Source: UBA9926 sp018645765 (GTDB taxonomy: Bacteria; Pseudomonadota; Gammaproteobacteria; Pseudomonadales; Azotimanducaceae). Taken from it: 64,000 bases of DNA. How positions within the stretch are numbered: position 1 is the stretch's first letter; each line of letters starts with the position of its first letter. The notes below the pieces were generated by a model. That model had not been told where the DNA came from and did not search any database. It was given only the letters and a program-made list of their open reading frames with translations. The DNA lies in contig CASIBO010000002.1 of the NCBI GenBank assembly GCA_949372755.1, positions 248,001-312,000 of the forward strand, read 5' to 3'. A program made the position numbers and the translations under genes. Shown piece after piece: positions 17,311-25,977 of this stretch.

Positions 17311-18266
17311 AGCGCCAATGCTCGCGCCAACACCTTCGCCTCAAGATTGCCGCCAGACGCAACAATGCCAATCTGGTCATCTTCAACATGAGCATCACGC
17401 TCTAAAAAGGCAGCAGCCAGGCTCGCCGCACCAGCGCCTTCTACCTCGTTATGGGTGTGTTTGGCCAGCGCTTGAATGGCGCCCAGAATGGCCGTCTCAT
17501 CGACCGCCAGGATCCTGCTGACGCCTTTTTTTATCATGGCTAACGCCTGCGGATTCGCTAATCGAACCGCTAGTCCATCGGCGATGGAGTCTGCCGGCTC
17601 AGTCAAAATAGGCTCACCCGCATCCAGAGATCTCGGGTAGGTCTGAAAGGCATCGGCTACCACCCCGATAACGTCGACGGAATGGCCCAGCGCGGCCTTG
17701 GCAAACAGCACGCCGCAAATCCCGGAGCCCAGGCCGATCGGGACATAGATTTTCGTTAAAGCCGGCACCTTAGTTAAAAATTCATAAGCATAGGTTGCAA
17801 CCCCCAGCACCAAATCCTTATGAAAAGAGGGCACTAAGTGAAGCCCCTCGGCTTCGGCGTAAACGCGCGCGTAGGCAACGCTTTCATCAAAGTCTTCACC
17901 GTACTCGATGAGCCGTGCACCCAGCGCGATCATCGCTCGGTTCTTGTCTGGATTATTGCCTTTTGGCACAACTATGACCGCCTTTAAACCCTGTCTTGAC
18001 GCGGCAAAAGCAATGCTTTGCCCATGATTGCCCCGCGTCGCGGCACACAATCCCGTAACGAGCTGGGTCTTTAGCAAGCGATCAACGTACACGAGCCCAC
18101 CTCGGACTTTAAAAGCCCCCGTTGGCAAGTGGTTCTCGTGTTTAACCCAAAGCTTTGCGCCCAAAGCGTCATTCAAACCTGGCCATGCTATGACAGGCGT
18201 TGGCGGCAGCACCTCGTAGATCAATTGCGCCGCTTCGTTGAGTTGATTAAGCTTGCTATGATTCAA
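17307..18266 (-). CDS. PLP-dependent threonine/serine dehydratase
   Basis: A 319-residue fold-type II PLP enzyme, the size of catabolic serine/threonine dehydratases without an ACT regulatory domain. The PLP lysine lies in LPTGAFKVRGGLVYV (about residue 53). The phosphate-binding glycine loop is PIGLGSGICGVLFAK, where serine racemase/TdcB-type enzymes have G-G-G-G-L. The C-terminal VASGGNLEAKVLAR is the usual end. It probably deaminates threonine or serine to the 2-oxo acid, or acts on a 3-hydroxy-aspartate-like substrate. The P-x-G-L-G-S-G loop differs somewhat from canonical enzymes, so substrate is uncertain. It heads a likely three-gene unit with the small coupled frame and the MATE exporter. 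Confidence 0.87.
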   Translation of the reverse strand: MNHSKLNQLNEAAQLIYEVLPPTPVIAWPGLNDALGAKLWVKHENHLPTGAFKVRGGLVYVDRLLKTQLVTGLCAATRGNHGQSIAFAASRQGLKAVIVVPKGNNPDKNRAMIALGARLIEYGEDFDESVAYARVYAEAEGLHLVPSFHKDLVLGVATYAYEFLTKVPALTKIYVPIGLGSGICGVLFAKAALGHSVDVIGVVADAFQTYPRSLDAGEPILTEPADSIADGLAVRLANPQALAMIKKGVSRILAVDETAILGAIQALAKHTHNEVEGAGAASLAAAFLERDAHVEDDQIGIVASGGNLEAKVLARALAL

Positions 18267-18446
18267 TTAATGCGACATCCCTAGCTAACCGGGCTATACG
18301 TAAAATCCAAAGTTTGCCGAACGATTATCGGCCGCTGGAACGGGTCTCCGAAAAACAAGTCGGTCCCTCTTGCCGTTGCTGACTCATCCTGGATGGATCA
18401 AAAAATCAAACCATCACCACAGTCTAACACTCAGAAGATAAACCCA

Positions 18447-19319
18447 ATGATCCTTGAAAACAATCAAGCCCTTGTACGCTTTTTTTTCCTGCTCATCCTT
18501 TTCACCCTAGCACCGGTTAGTGCGAGCACACTCAGTTCATTCTCGGTGCCGAATTCAGACTTTACAGCGCTCTCAAACCGCATCAACGCCATAGCGCCCT
18601 CGCGCCGAACGTTAGACCAAACCTTTCAGTTGGCGGTCGCAAGCTGGCGGTTGGGTCAGTTGAAGACAGCTCAAACCCTAACCGATCAGTTGATTAAAGC
18701 CGACTTTGAGCTCGGTGACAGCCTGTATTTAAAGGGTTTGATTCACCTCACCGAAGTGCAGCAGGTGAACGTCTTTAAAAAAATAGGGACTGCCAAAAAA
18801 GCACTCAAAGCTTGGGAGCAAGCGATTGAAGCAGATCCAAATCATATCTTGGCGTTATTCGCCGTGACCGCTTTTTATATTAATGCCCCCAGTTTTGCGG
18901 GTGGGGACCTGGACGCGGCCGCAGCCCGCTTGCCGCAGATTTTGGCGCTGGATCCTCAATACCATCAATTGGCCGCCGGACTCATCGCGGAAAAGCAGGA
19001 CCAACCAGAACGCGCGGAGCAACTGCTTCGCGAGGCCCGCACTGATGGTCCGGATCAGGTCATTATGTTGTTTCAGCTAGGACAGTTTTATTATCGAGGG
19101 GATGACTACAACCGCGCAGTACAGACATTTGAAAGGCTCCAAGACTATCCGCTGCGTTGGCACCATCCAGTCCCATCGATGATCCATCTGATGCGCGGGA
19201 TGGCGTTAAAAAAGCAAGGGGACTTGCAAGCAAGCCGAGCAATGCTTGAAACCGTGCGCGAGGGTGCCCAAAACCCCAGCTTGAAGGCCTGGGCAGAAAA
19301 AGAGCTTGCTGGGTTCTAA
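18447..19319 (+). CDS. Exported tetratricopeptide-repeat protein
   Basis: From ATG 18447 the product is 290 residues with a signal peptide (MILENNQALVRFFFLLILFTLAPVSAS, cut probably after VSA). The mature part is helical with TPR-like units, such as QLAVASWRLGQLKTAQTLTDQLIKADFELGDSLYLKGLIHL, KKALKAWEQAIEADPNHILALFAVTAFYI and LGQFYYRGDDYNRAVQTFERLQDYP. TPR proteins serve as protein-interaction scaffolds; no catalytic domain is present. The frame is open 18 codons farther upstream, but that piece lacks a signal. The partner is unknown and neighbours give no hint. The gene stands alone between the dehydratase (divergent) and an SDR gene (convergent). Confidence 0.75.
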   Translation: MILENNQALVRFFFLLILFTLAPVSASTLSSFSVPNSDFTALSNRINAIAPSRRTLDQTFQLAVASWRLGQLKTAQTLTDQLIKADFELGDSLYLKGLIHLTEVQQVNVFKKIGTAKKALKAWEQAIEADPNHILALFAVTAFYINAPSFAGGDLDAAAARLPQILALDPQYHQLAAGLIAEKQDQPERAEQLLREARTDGPDQVIMLFQLGQFYYRGDDYNRAVQTFERLQDYPLRWHHPVPSMIHLMRGMALKKQGDLQASRAMLETVREGAQNPSLKAWAEKELAGF

Positions 19320-19401
19320 CCGTTTGCTTTAGCTGGTTTTTACGGCATGGGTCGGGGGTAACACGCATCCGTTTACCGCGTCATGCGAACTCGCGTTTGG
19401 C

Positions 19402-20358
19402 TTAATCCGTTGCAATCGTCGTGAGCGCAGAAAAATCTAAATCATAGACGTTCCAGGGGTTGGCTCTAACGCGCTCATCCAGCATGACCGCATCGTCTCC
19501 GACCAAGATACGCCATTGATTCGCGCGCACTCCCGCTAAAATAACAGCTGCTGCGTCGCTTGCCGACATGGGCGCGTTGTCACGAAAGTCTGTGCCACGT
19601 TTATGCATCGCCTCACGCAATTGATCGTCGCTCAAGTTCATCATCACCTCAGTCATCGGCCCAGGCTGCTTCATCAACCGCTCTCGCACTAAAAGCACTT
19701 CGTCCGCGCTCATGTCTAAGGGCGGCGTGTGACCCAATATTTTTCCGGAATTAATCGCAATGGAGGTACCGATATGGCCGGGCATTACCACAGACACCTG
19801 AATATGCGGCGCATTCAGACGCAGATCGTTAATCAAGGCTTCGGAAAAGCCCTTTACAGCAAACTTGGCTGCGGCATAAGCAGTATGCGGCACGGTCGGG
19901 CCAAGCGATGCCCAAAAGCCGTTAATGCTACTCGTGTTCACAATATGGCCTTCGTCACTCTTAAGCAGCATCGGTAAAAAAGCGCGACAACCGTAGTAGA
20001 CGCCATACCAACATACCGCAAAAGTTTTTTCCCACTCATCGCGATCACCAGCAACAAAGCCGCCACCACCGCCAATGCCCGCATTGTTAAACAACAAATG
20101 AATCGACTCGCCGTGGATGCTGGCAACCTCCTGCTGAAACCGCAGGAGATCGGCCTCAATCGACACGTCACAGAGATGGGTTGAGACTCTAACGTCACTC
20201 AGCGCGTTGCAAAGCGATTTGGTTTCTTGCATCGCATCATCTGAGACATCACACAACGCGATATGGCAATTCGCTGCGGCTAAAGCCTCGCAGAGCGCCC
20301 GGCCCATACCGGTCCCACCCCCTGTGACGACCGCAATTTTTCCAGAAAAATCGTCCAT
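19402..20358 (-). CDS. Short-chain dehydrogenase/reductase
   Basis: A 318-residue classical SDR. The NAD(P)-binding motif is VVTGGGTGMGRALCEAL, followed by LFNNAGIGGGG (N-N-A-G). The catalytic Ser is in IVNTSSINGFWAS and the Tyr/Lys pair in YAAAKFAVKGF. It oxidises or reduces a hydroxyl/keto group; no substrate can be assigned. The C-terminal extension to about 318 residues is longer than the core 250 and resembles SDRs of lipid or sterol metabolism. Start is ATG 20358, with AAGGAG 5 bases upstream; the GTG at 20364 overlaps that box and is rejected. It lies 12 bases downstream of the membrane protein gene at 20371-20805. Confidence 0.88.
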   Translation of the reverse strand: MDDFSGKIAVVTGGGTGMGRALCEALAAANCHIALCDVSDDAMQETKSLCNALSDVRVSTHLCDVSIEADLLRFQQEVASIHGESIHLLFNNAGIGGGGGFVAGDRDEWEKTFAVCWYGVYYGCRAFLPMLLKSDEGHIVNTSSINGFWASLGPTVPHTAYAAAKFAVKGFSEALINDLRLNAPHIQVSVVMPGHIGTSIAINSGKILGHTPPLDMSADEVLLVRERLMKQPGPMTEVMMNLSDDQLREAMHKRGTDFRDNAPMSASDAAAVILAGVRANQWRILVGDDAVMLDERVRANPWNVYDLDFSALTTIATD

Positions 20359-20370
20359 AACCACTCCTTT

Positions 20371-20805
20371 TTACGCCTCGCCTGCGTCCTGATTGAGATA
20401 ATGATTTGGCTTAAAGTGAAGCAGCGCCGCTAAGCCAATAAAAGGCGTTGCGGCGATTAACCCTTGCACGATACCTGCCCCACGGCTGTCGAGCATCGCC
20501 CAAAGCAGCATGCTCAAAGCAACTTGCAAAACATAAAGGCTAATCCAAGGCCGTAACCAGGCTTTTTGATGGAGGAGGCCATACGCACCTAAGGCATAGA
20601 TTAACCAGTGCACAACACCCCCGAGCTTTGCAGACCACCCTGTGAACATCAGCCCAAACCAAACTTCTTGGTCTTGGGCAAGCGGCTTGAAGAAAAGATC
20701 AAATGGCAGGTACACGATGGTCATGTAAAGACAGAACGCGAGGAGGGCATTCGCCCACCAAGCGCGTTGTTTTATGTTTTTGATAAACCCACTGATCATC
20801 GCCAT
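20371..20805 (-). CDS. Four-helix integral membrane protein, unknown function
   Basis: A 144-residue protein with four predicted membrane helices: WWANALLAFCLYMTIVYLPF, GGVVHWLIYALGAYGLL, WISLYVLQVALSMLLWAML and GLIAATPFIGLAALLHF. A periplasmic or cytoplasmic stretch FFKPLAQDQEVWFGLMFTGWSAKLGG lies after the first helix. I do not recognise a named family. Its stop and the SDR start are 12 bases apart, so the two are probably one transcript. The rpoD gene ends 103 bases farther right on the same strand. Confidence 0.65.
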   Translation of the reverse strand: MAMISGFIKNIKQRAWWANALLAFCLYMTIVYLPFDLFFKPLAQDQEVWFGLMFTGWSAKLGGVVHWLIYALGAYGLLHQKAWLRPWISLYVLQVALSMLLWAMLDSRGAGIVQGLIAATPFIGLAALLHFKPNHYLNQDAGEA

Positions 20806-20878
20806 GGCTGACCTGCCTTGCTGTCTTGTTGCGTCCTTCCGACTCTATCATGTCGAGGCGTCGGCGCAACAAGCTCAG

Positions 20879-20896
20879 ATTGCTGAGTCCAGCAAT
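20879..20896 (-). terminator. Hairpin just after rpoD (weak terminator candidate)
   Basis: ATTGCTG (20879-20885) and CAGCAAT (20890-20896) form a perfect 7-bp stem with a 4-base loop, 13 bases past the rpoD stop on the minus strand. No U tract follows, so it may be an mRNA 3'-end or processing hairpin rather than a true intrinsic terminator. Confidence 0.35.
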
Positions 20897-20908
20897 GGCC
20901 AAAGTGGC

Positions 20909-22846
20909 TTAACGCTCGATAAAGCTCTTGAGCTGTTCTGATCGAGCCGGGTGGCGCAGCTTTCTGAGCGCTTTTGCTTCGATTTGACGAATGCGTTCTC
21001 GTGTTACCGAGAACTGCCGGCCGACTTCTTCAAGTGTGTGGTCGGTATTCATATCAATTCCAAAGCGCATACGCAGAACCTTCGCTTCGCGTTCCGTGAG
21101 CGCCGTTAACACATCATTCGTGGTTTCTCGAAGCCCTTCCTCTGCAGCATGATCAAGTGGCGACTCAACCGAGGTATCACTCACCAGATTCCATATCGTT
21201 GAATCATCATCATCGCCCACTGGCGTTTCTAAAGAAATGGGCTGCTTGGCCACATCTAACGCTTTGATCACTTTGTCTTGGGGCAATTCCATCTTAATGC
21301 TGAGTTCTTCAATCGTCGCTGGACGACCTAACTCCTGCAGCAGTTGACGGCTCAAACGATTAATCTTGTTAACCGTTTCCATCATGTGAACAGGCACCCG
21401 AATGGTGCGCGCCAAATCGGAAATGCTTCGTGTGATGGCTTGACGGATCCACCAGGTTGCATAGGTTGAAAACTTGAAGCCGCGGCGATATTCAAACTTA
21501 TCAACCGCTTTCATGAGCCCGATGTTACCTTCTTGAATCAGATCCAAAAAGTGCAAGCCGCGGTTGGTATATTTCTTGGCGATGGAGATTACGAGCCGCA
21601 GATTCGCCTCGATCATATCTTTCTTGGCAAAGCGCATAACATTGATCGCGGACTGGAGTGCTTTATTCGTTTCTTTAATCTCTGGGACACTCAACCCGCG
21701 CTCGTCGGCAACCCGCCGCATCGTCTTGACGGCATGACGCAGAGAAACTCGATTCGCTTTGATCTTATTAGCCCAGGATTCGCCAGATTTCTCAAGGCTA
21801 TCAACAAAGGCGACATCAGTCTGACACACACCGTAACGCTCGAGGAATACTGCTGTTGGGATGCCACACTTTGACACGCACAACTGACGAATGGTTTTTT
21901 CTTGCTCACGGATCAAGGCCATGTCGGATTGAACCATCGCAACAATCGGGTCCATCATGGCAGGGACCAACTTCAGCAACGAAAAAACATCTTGAAGCTT
22001 TGACAGGCCTGCTTGGTACTTCGGTGATCCCCGCTCGTGTTTGGCTGCCAATCGTCCAAGCGCCTTATGAGTTTTCGCAAGCGCCGCGAAGCGCGCAGAA
22101 ACCATTTCCGGATCTGGGCCGTTATGCGTTTCTGTTTCACTCTCTTCGAATTGCCCGCTTGATTTTGCTTCAGCAATAAGAGACGTATCTGGAATTTCGG
22201 TTTCAGGATCTAAAAAGCCTGCAATGATCGACGACACGTCCAGAATGACGTTGGGATCTTCTTGATTAGCCAACAGTCTATCGTAGGCCGCTAAGATGTG
22301 CTCAACCGGGCCAGGGTAGGACGCGAGCACGCGCATCGCTTCGCGGATACCATCCTCGATTCGCTTAGCAATCACAATTTCGCCTTCGCGCGTCAGCAGG
22401 GGTACGGTCCCCATTTCCCGCATGTACATCCGGACGGGATCCATGGTCTTTCCCGCAGCATCGCTAATGTTCAGCAGCGATTCTTCTGAAAGTGTTTCTT
22501 CTGATTCGGATTTTAGATCGGCAAGATCCTTCGGCGCCACTTCGCAAATAACGACGTTCAAATCGGCGAACGCTTGGCAGATGTTGTCGAATTCTTCCGA
22601 GCCTAATATTCTGTCAGGCAACGATTCGGTTAAGGTGTCGAACGTTAGATAACCTTGCTCTCGGCCTTTTTCGATCAGCGATTTTAGAACAGACTCAAGG
22701 TTTTCGACCTCATCATCCGCCTCGGTTGCTAACACAATTCTGCTGGTCAGAATTTCCAGCGCATCCATATCATCAGCGGAACTATTCTCAATTGCGTCGC
22801 TTTCGATTATCGAATCGAAGTCACCTTCAGTCGTGTTATTTGCCAT
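20909..22846 (-). CDS. rpoD: RNA polymerase primary sigma factor (sigma-70)
   Basis: A 645-residue primary sigma factor. Region 1.1 is at the N-terminus (LTSRIVLATEADDEVENLESVLKS and following), region 1.2 is DPVRMYMREMGTVPLLTREGE, and a nonconserved region follows. Region 2 contains NLRLVISIAKKYTNRGL and the -10 recognition segment FKFSTYATWWIRQAITRSI. Region 3 begins with IRVPVHMMETVNKINRL. Region 4.2 is TLEEVGRQFSVTRERIRQIEAKALRKLRHP, which contacts the -35 element. It directs housekeeping transcription. The GGAGAA box 9 bases before ATG supports the start at 22846. In many relatives rpoD follows dnaG; here about 1 kb of apparently non-coding DNA lies upstream. Confidence 0.98.
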   Translation of the reverse strand: MANNTTEGDFDSIIESDAIENSSADDMDALEILTSRIVLATEADDEVENLESVLKSLIEKGREQGYLTFDTLTESLPDRILGSEEFDNICQAFADLNVVICEVAPKDLADLKSESEETLSEESLLNISDAAGKTMDPVRMYMREMGTVPLLTREGEIVIAKRIEDGIREAMRVLASYPGPVEHILAAYDRLLANQEDPNVILDVSSIIAGFLDPETEIPDTSLIAEAKSSGQFEESETETHNGPDPEMVSARFAALAKTHKALGRLAAKHERGSPKYQAGLSKLQDVFSLLKLVPAMMDPIVAMVQSDMALIREQEKTIRQLCVSKCGIPTAVFLERYGVCQTDVAFVDSLEKSGESWANKIKANRVSLRHAVKTMRRVADERGLSVPEIKETNKALQSAINVMRFAKKDMIEANLRLVISIAKKYTNRGLHFLDLIQEGNIGLMKAVDKFEYRRGFKFSTYATWWIRQAITRSISDLARTIRVPVHMMETVNKINRLSRQLLQELGRPATIEELSIKMELPQDKVIKALDVAKQPISLETPVGDDDDSTIWNLVSDTSVESPLDHAAEEGLRETTNDVLTALTEREAKVLRMRFGIDMNTDHTLEEVGRQFSVTRERIRQIEAKALRKLRHPARSEQLKSFIER

Positions 22847-23246
22847 GTAACGCGTTCTCCATGATTGAAATTATTCTGGCGGCTCGATCGGGGCCGCATC
22901 GATTTCTATTTAGGCTCTTTATTCAAACTCTTTAATTGATGCTCACTATCCGTGTTATCGGTTTACCTGTGCTGTCTTGACCAGCACCTTTTTGAATCGA
23001 AACCAGTTTGAGCACACGCTTTCTCAACAAACGCAGAACAATGAGCATCAGATACACTGAAACAGTGTCCCGCGGGCCATTTTTCACCCACTACCAATCT
23101 ATTTCCGTCGCTTTAACCCAAGCCTTACCCGGTTATAGCCGAACTCGGCTATCCGCCAATTACCCAACGCTACGTCCGAGTCGTTCATAGCAACACCCGC
23201 AAGGCACATCTTATCGATGTATCCTCTAACCAACCGGTCCACTTTC

Positions 23247-23294
23247 CAACGTATGTTCTTTTCAACGTTTGTTCTTATCAACGTATGTTTTTAC
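23247..23294. repeat. Three 16-bp tandem repeats upstream of rpoD
   Basis: Copies are CAACGTATGTTCTTTT (23247-23262), CAACGTTTGTTCTTAT (23263-23278) and CAACGTATGTTTTTAC (23279-23294). The period is exactly 16 bp, and copies differ at two to five positions. They lie about 400 bp upstream of the rpoD start on the leader side. They may be regulator sites or simple expansion. Confidence 0.7.
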
Positions 23295-23725
23295 AGATGT
23301 ATCAGCAGGGCGCTGATGAGACTGAACCGATGCGCTAGGGGGTCGGATGGTTGGAAAAAACCAGATGCCCGCACCACTGTCGTAAGACCCAATCAACTGA
23401 TTCCCATCGCTTGAAATTGGATTATACCATCGAATGCTCGCAAGATCCTGTTTTAGAGCTGTTTTTCGGATCCTCGGTCGGACGGCCTCGACCCTATATT
23501 CGACCCTACCGGTTATGCCATGGGCTCGAAGAACGGGTCAAGAAACATCGCGCAAACTATTCACCACGTTCGACCAAACTAAGATGGGCGATTCAAATTG
23601 AGATAGTTTGGATAAAATTCATGTGCTTACGATTGATAACTCTATGTCAAGTCACTTTCAGAGGAGGAACCTCCACTTTTGATCCCTATCAATATCCAGA
23701 ATTGATCCGTATATTCCCCTTCCTC

Positions 23726-23793
23726 GCTAGCGTCAGCTGGATGCTTTAGTGTGTTCTCCTCGGCAGGATGGATACGCATCCGGCTGCGCTAGC
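23726..23793. repeat. Long imperfect inverted repeat between cysQ and rpoD
   Basis: GCTAGCGTCAGCTGGATGC (23726-23744) pairs with GCATCCGGCTGCGCTAGC (23776-23793) over 18-19 bases, with one bulge and one G-T or mismatch pair, around a 31-base loop. It begins about 95 bases beyond the cysQ stop on the minus strand. No U tract follows on either strand. It may be the cysQ 3' hairpin, an RNA element, or a relic of an inverted-repeat element. Confidence 0.5.
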
Positions 23794-23887
23794 TGAGACC
23801 AAACCCCGCCCCTACCCATCATGCACGTTTGTATTGGTCGTTATCATTCACCAGCGCAATCCGTTACCGATACGTCAGGCGCCGTTT

Positions 23888-24703
23888 CTAAGGCAACTGG
23901 TTCAATGACTCGGCGAGTAATGCTTCAAAACCATAAGTCCTATCCCCAATCACTAGGAAATTTGGGTTGAGCAATCCTGCTTTGGTGTTGTACTGCAGAG
24001 GCTGAAAGTGGGTGTTAAAAACGTCGCCACCTGCTGCAGTGACCACTGCATGCGCCGCGGCGGTGTCCCACTCTGAGGTCGGCGCGAGCCGAGGATAGAA
24101 GTCGGCCTTGCCTTCTGCCACCAAACAAAGCTTCAAGGAACTGCCCATGCTGGTCAGTGACACCGTTTCGAAGACCCCATCCAATGCTTGTAGCACCGTC
24201 TTAAGCGCGTCAGAACCGTGGCGACGGCTCGCAACCACCGTTAAGGCAGCCGATGAGACCGATCGAGTCCGCATCACTTGTTCGCTGTCACCCATGATTT
24301 TCCAGGCCGTGCCGGCCAGCACATCACCCACGTAGGTTGTTGATGTAACCGGAACATGAACGACCCCAAAAATGGGTTTATGCGCCGAAATCAAAGCGAT
24401 GTTCACCGTGAATTCACCATTTCGCTCAATGAATTCTTTCGTGCCATCTAATGGGTCGACTAAAAAATATCGGTCCCAGCTGGATCGCGTTTCAAAATCG
24501 ATCGCGACACTTTCTTCGGACAATACGGGAATATCTGGAAATTGACGCTCGAGTTCGGCGACAATGAGGCGATGTGCTGCCAAATCTGCCAACGTTAAAG
24601 GTGACTCATCCTGCTTTATTTCGACGCCAAAATCGGCGGTATTATAGATGCTCAGAATTTCCAAACCCGCTTGTCGGGCGATTTCTATAAGGGCTTCGCG
24701 CAT
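23888..24703 (-). CDS. cysQ: 3'(2'),5'-bisphosphate nucleotidase CysQ
   Basis: A 271-residue inositol-phosphatase-fold enzyme that hydrolyses 3'-phosphoadenosine 5'-phosphate (PAP) to AMP, clearing the by-product of sulfate assimilation. Metal-binding motifs are PVLSEESV (Glu), FLVDPLDGTKEFIERNGEFTVNIAL (D-P-x-D-G-T) and TSEWDTAAAHAVV (W-D). GSSLKLCLVAEGKADFYPR is the CysQ-specific segment. Length matches the family. A clear AGGAG precedes ATG 24703. It is divergent from yrfG (75-base shared promoter region), an arrangement familiar from related gammaproteobacteria. Confidence 0.95.
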   Translation of the reverse strand: MREALIEIARQAGLEILSIYNTADFGVEIKQDESPLTLADLAAHRLIVAELERQFPDIPVLSEESVAIDFETRSSWDRYFLVDPLDGTKEFIERNGEFTVNIALISAHKPIFGVVHVPVTSTTYVGDVLAGTAWKIMGDSEQVMRTRSVSSAALTVVASRRHGSDALKTVLQALDGVFETVSLTSMGSSLKLCLVAEGKADFYPRLAPTSEWDTAAAHAVVTAAGGDVFNTHFQPLQYNTKAGLLNPNFLVIGDRTYGFEALLAESLNQLP

Positions 24704-24778
24704 GATGACTCCTGATCAACAACTATCGTTAGGTTACACTGCCTCCTACCGATTTGACCAACCGATCGAAAGGCTCAG

Positions 24779-25444
24779 ATGAATCTGCTTAATTTCGACA
24801 GCGTACTCCTAGATATGGATGGCACCCTGCTGGACGGTCACTTTGATGATCTTTTCTGGAATGATTGGGTTGCCAAAGCCTATGCCGCAAAAAATGGACT
24901 GGCACTGGACCATGCCAGACAACAGGTTCAAAGCGAGCTGCACGCTGTTGCCGGTCAAATCGCCTGGTACGATTTTGATCGATGGGCTGATCGCTTCGGC
25001 CTCGACCTAGAATCACTGCAAGAAAGCGGCCGGTCCCTCATCCAGTGTCGACCGGGGACCCTTGCTTTAATGGATTACCTAACCGACCACAACATGCCAA
25101 TGATCCTAGCAACCAATGCCCACCCCAAAGTGTTAGCCTTTAAACTCGAGGCAATCCAAGCTAAACACCCGCCATTTACAGCCTACTTTTCTGACATCAT
25201 CACGAGCTACAGCTTCGGCTCACCAAAGGAGGTGCACGGATTCTGGCAGCAGTTCACCGAACAAACCGGGATCAATCCGGCACGCACCGCGTTAATCGAT
25301 GATAATGCCAAGGTTCTGGATGCGGCAAAGGCGTACGGGATCGCTGGGCTGATCGCAATCAGCCAACCCAATTCAAATCAGCCGCCACGGCCGCTACTGG
25401 GTTACGAAAACGTGTGCTACTTGAACGAACTCATCACGGGATAA
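24779..25444 (+). CDS. yrfG: HAD-like GMP/IMP nucleotidase YrfG
   Basis: A 221-residue HAD-superfamily phosphatase that dephosphorylates purine 5'-nucleotides. Motif I is VLLDMDGTLLDGHFDDLFWND (nucleophile Asp in D-M-D-G-T). Motif II is MILATNAHPKVLAFKLE, and motifs III/IV are FGSPKEVHGFW and TALIDDNAKVLDAAKAYGI. The LDGHFDDLFWNDWV start is characteristic of YrfG. Six bases separate its stop from hslR, so the two are cotranscribed, as in E. coli, where yrfG-hslR-hslO lie together. hslO is absent here. Confidence 0.92.
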   Translation: MNLLNFDSVLLDMDGTLLDGHFDDLFWNDWVAKAYAAKNGLALDHARQQVQSELHAVAGQIAWYDFDRWADRFGLDLESLQESGRSLIQCRPGTLALMDYLTDHNMPMILATNAHPKVLAFKLEAIQAKHPPFTAYFSDIITSYSFGSPKEVHGFWQQFTEQTGINPARTALIDDNAKVLDAAKAYGIAGLIAISQPNSNQPPRPLLGYENVCYLNELITG

Positions 25445-25450
25445 CGCCAA

Positions 25451-25825
25451 ATGATTCGAACTGACAAATGGCTTTGGGCCGCCCGATTTTATAAGACCCG
25501 AGCCCAAGCCAAAGAGGCCGTCGATGGCGGCAAGGTTAAAGTGAACGGCGCCCGCACGAAGCCAGCTAAAGAAATCAAGATCAATGACTTGGTCGAATTC
25601 AAAGCCGGATGGGATGATCGCGCGGTCTTAGTCACAGCCCTGTCTGATATTCGCCGGGGCGCCGCCGAGGCGGCGCGGCTCTTTGCGGAAACCGAAGCCA
25701 GTTTGCAAAACCGAGAAAACGCCCGACTCAAACGCGCGAGTCTTGGCCCCGTGCCAAAAGGTGAGCGCCCAACCAAAAGAGATCGGCGTCAGATCCACCG
25801 ATTGGTTTCACGGCCAGATTCCTAG
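25451..25825 (+). CDS. hslR: Heat-shock protein 15 (S4-domain, 50S rescue factor)
   Basis: A 124-residue S4-domain RNA-binding protein. Hsp15 binds free 50S subunits that still carry nascent chain-tRNA and helps recycle them after heat stress. The S4 domain is at the N-terminus: IRTDKWLWAARFYKTRAQAKEAVDGGKVKVNGARTKPAKEI. The basic C-terminal tail (PVPKGERPTKRDRRQIHRL) is also typical. It follows yrfG with a 6-base gap. Confidence 0.95.
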   Translation: MIRTDKWLWAARFYKTRAQAKEAVDGGKVKVNGARTKPAKEIKINDLVEFKAGWDDRAVLVTALSDIRRGAAEAARLFAETEASLQNRENARLKRASLGPVPKGERPTKRDRRQIHRLVSRPDS

Positions 25826-25977
25826 GCCGACGCCATAACGAAAAGCGCGTTTATTTTTGCCCAGGGTCAGTGATATGCTCGGCGCTGACTCAGGCTCTCC
25901 TGGTCAAGTGTGCAATCCTGAAATCGATGAATCATCCCAATGCATCATCTGATAGGCCATCTTAAGGAATCGTTATC

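Larger units (their letters stand above)
22847..23887. other. 1-kb gap upstream of rpoD with repeats, no gene seen
   Basis: The 1041 bases between the rpoD start and the cysQ stop contain only short frames (60-132 codons, both strands) with no family resemblance. The stretch is more AT-rich around 23250-23300 and 23600-23720 than its neighbours. It holds three 16-bp tandem repeats (23247-23294) and a long imperfect inverted repeat (23726-23793). It must include the rpoD promoter; no hexamer pair was clear enough to call. Confidence 0.5.

Noticed and set aside
23351..23749. 132-codon plus-strand frame upstream of rpoD
   Set aside because: No family resemblance, mixed composition and no ribosome site; treated as chance within the non-coding gap.
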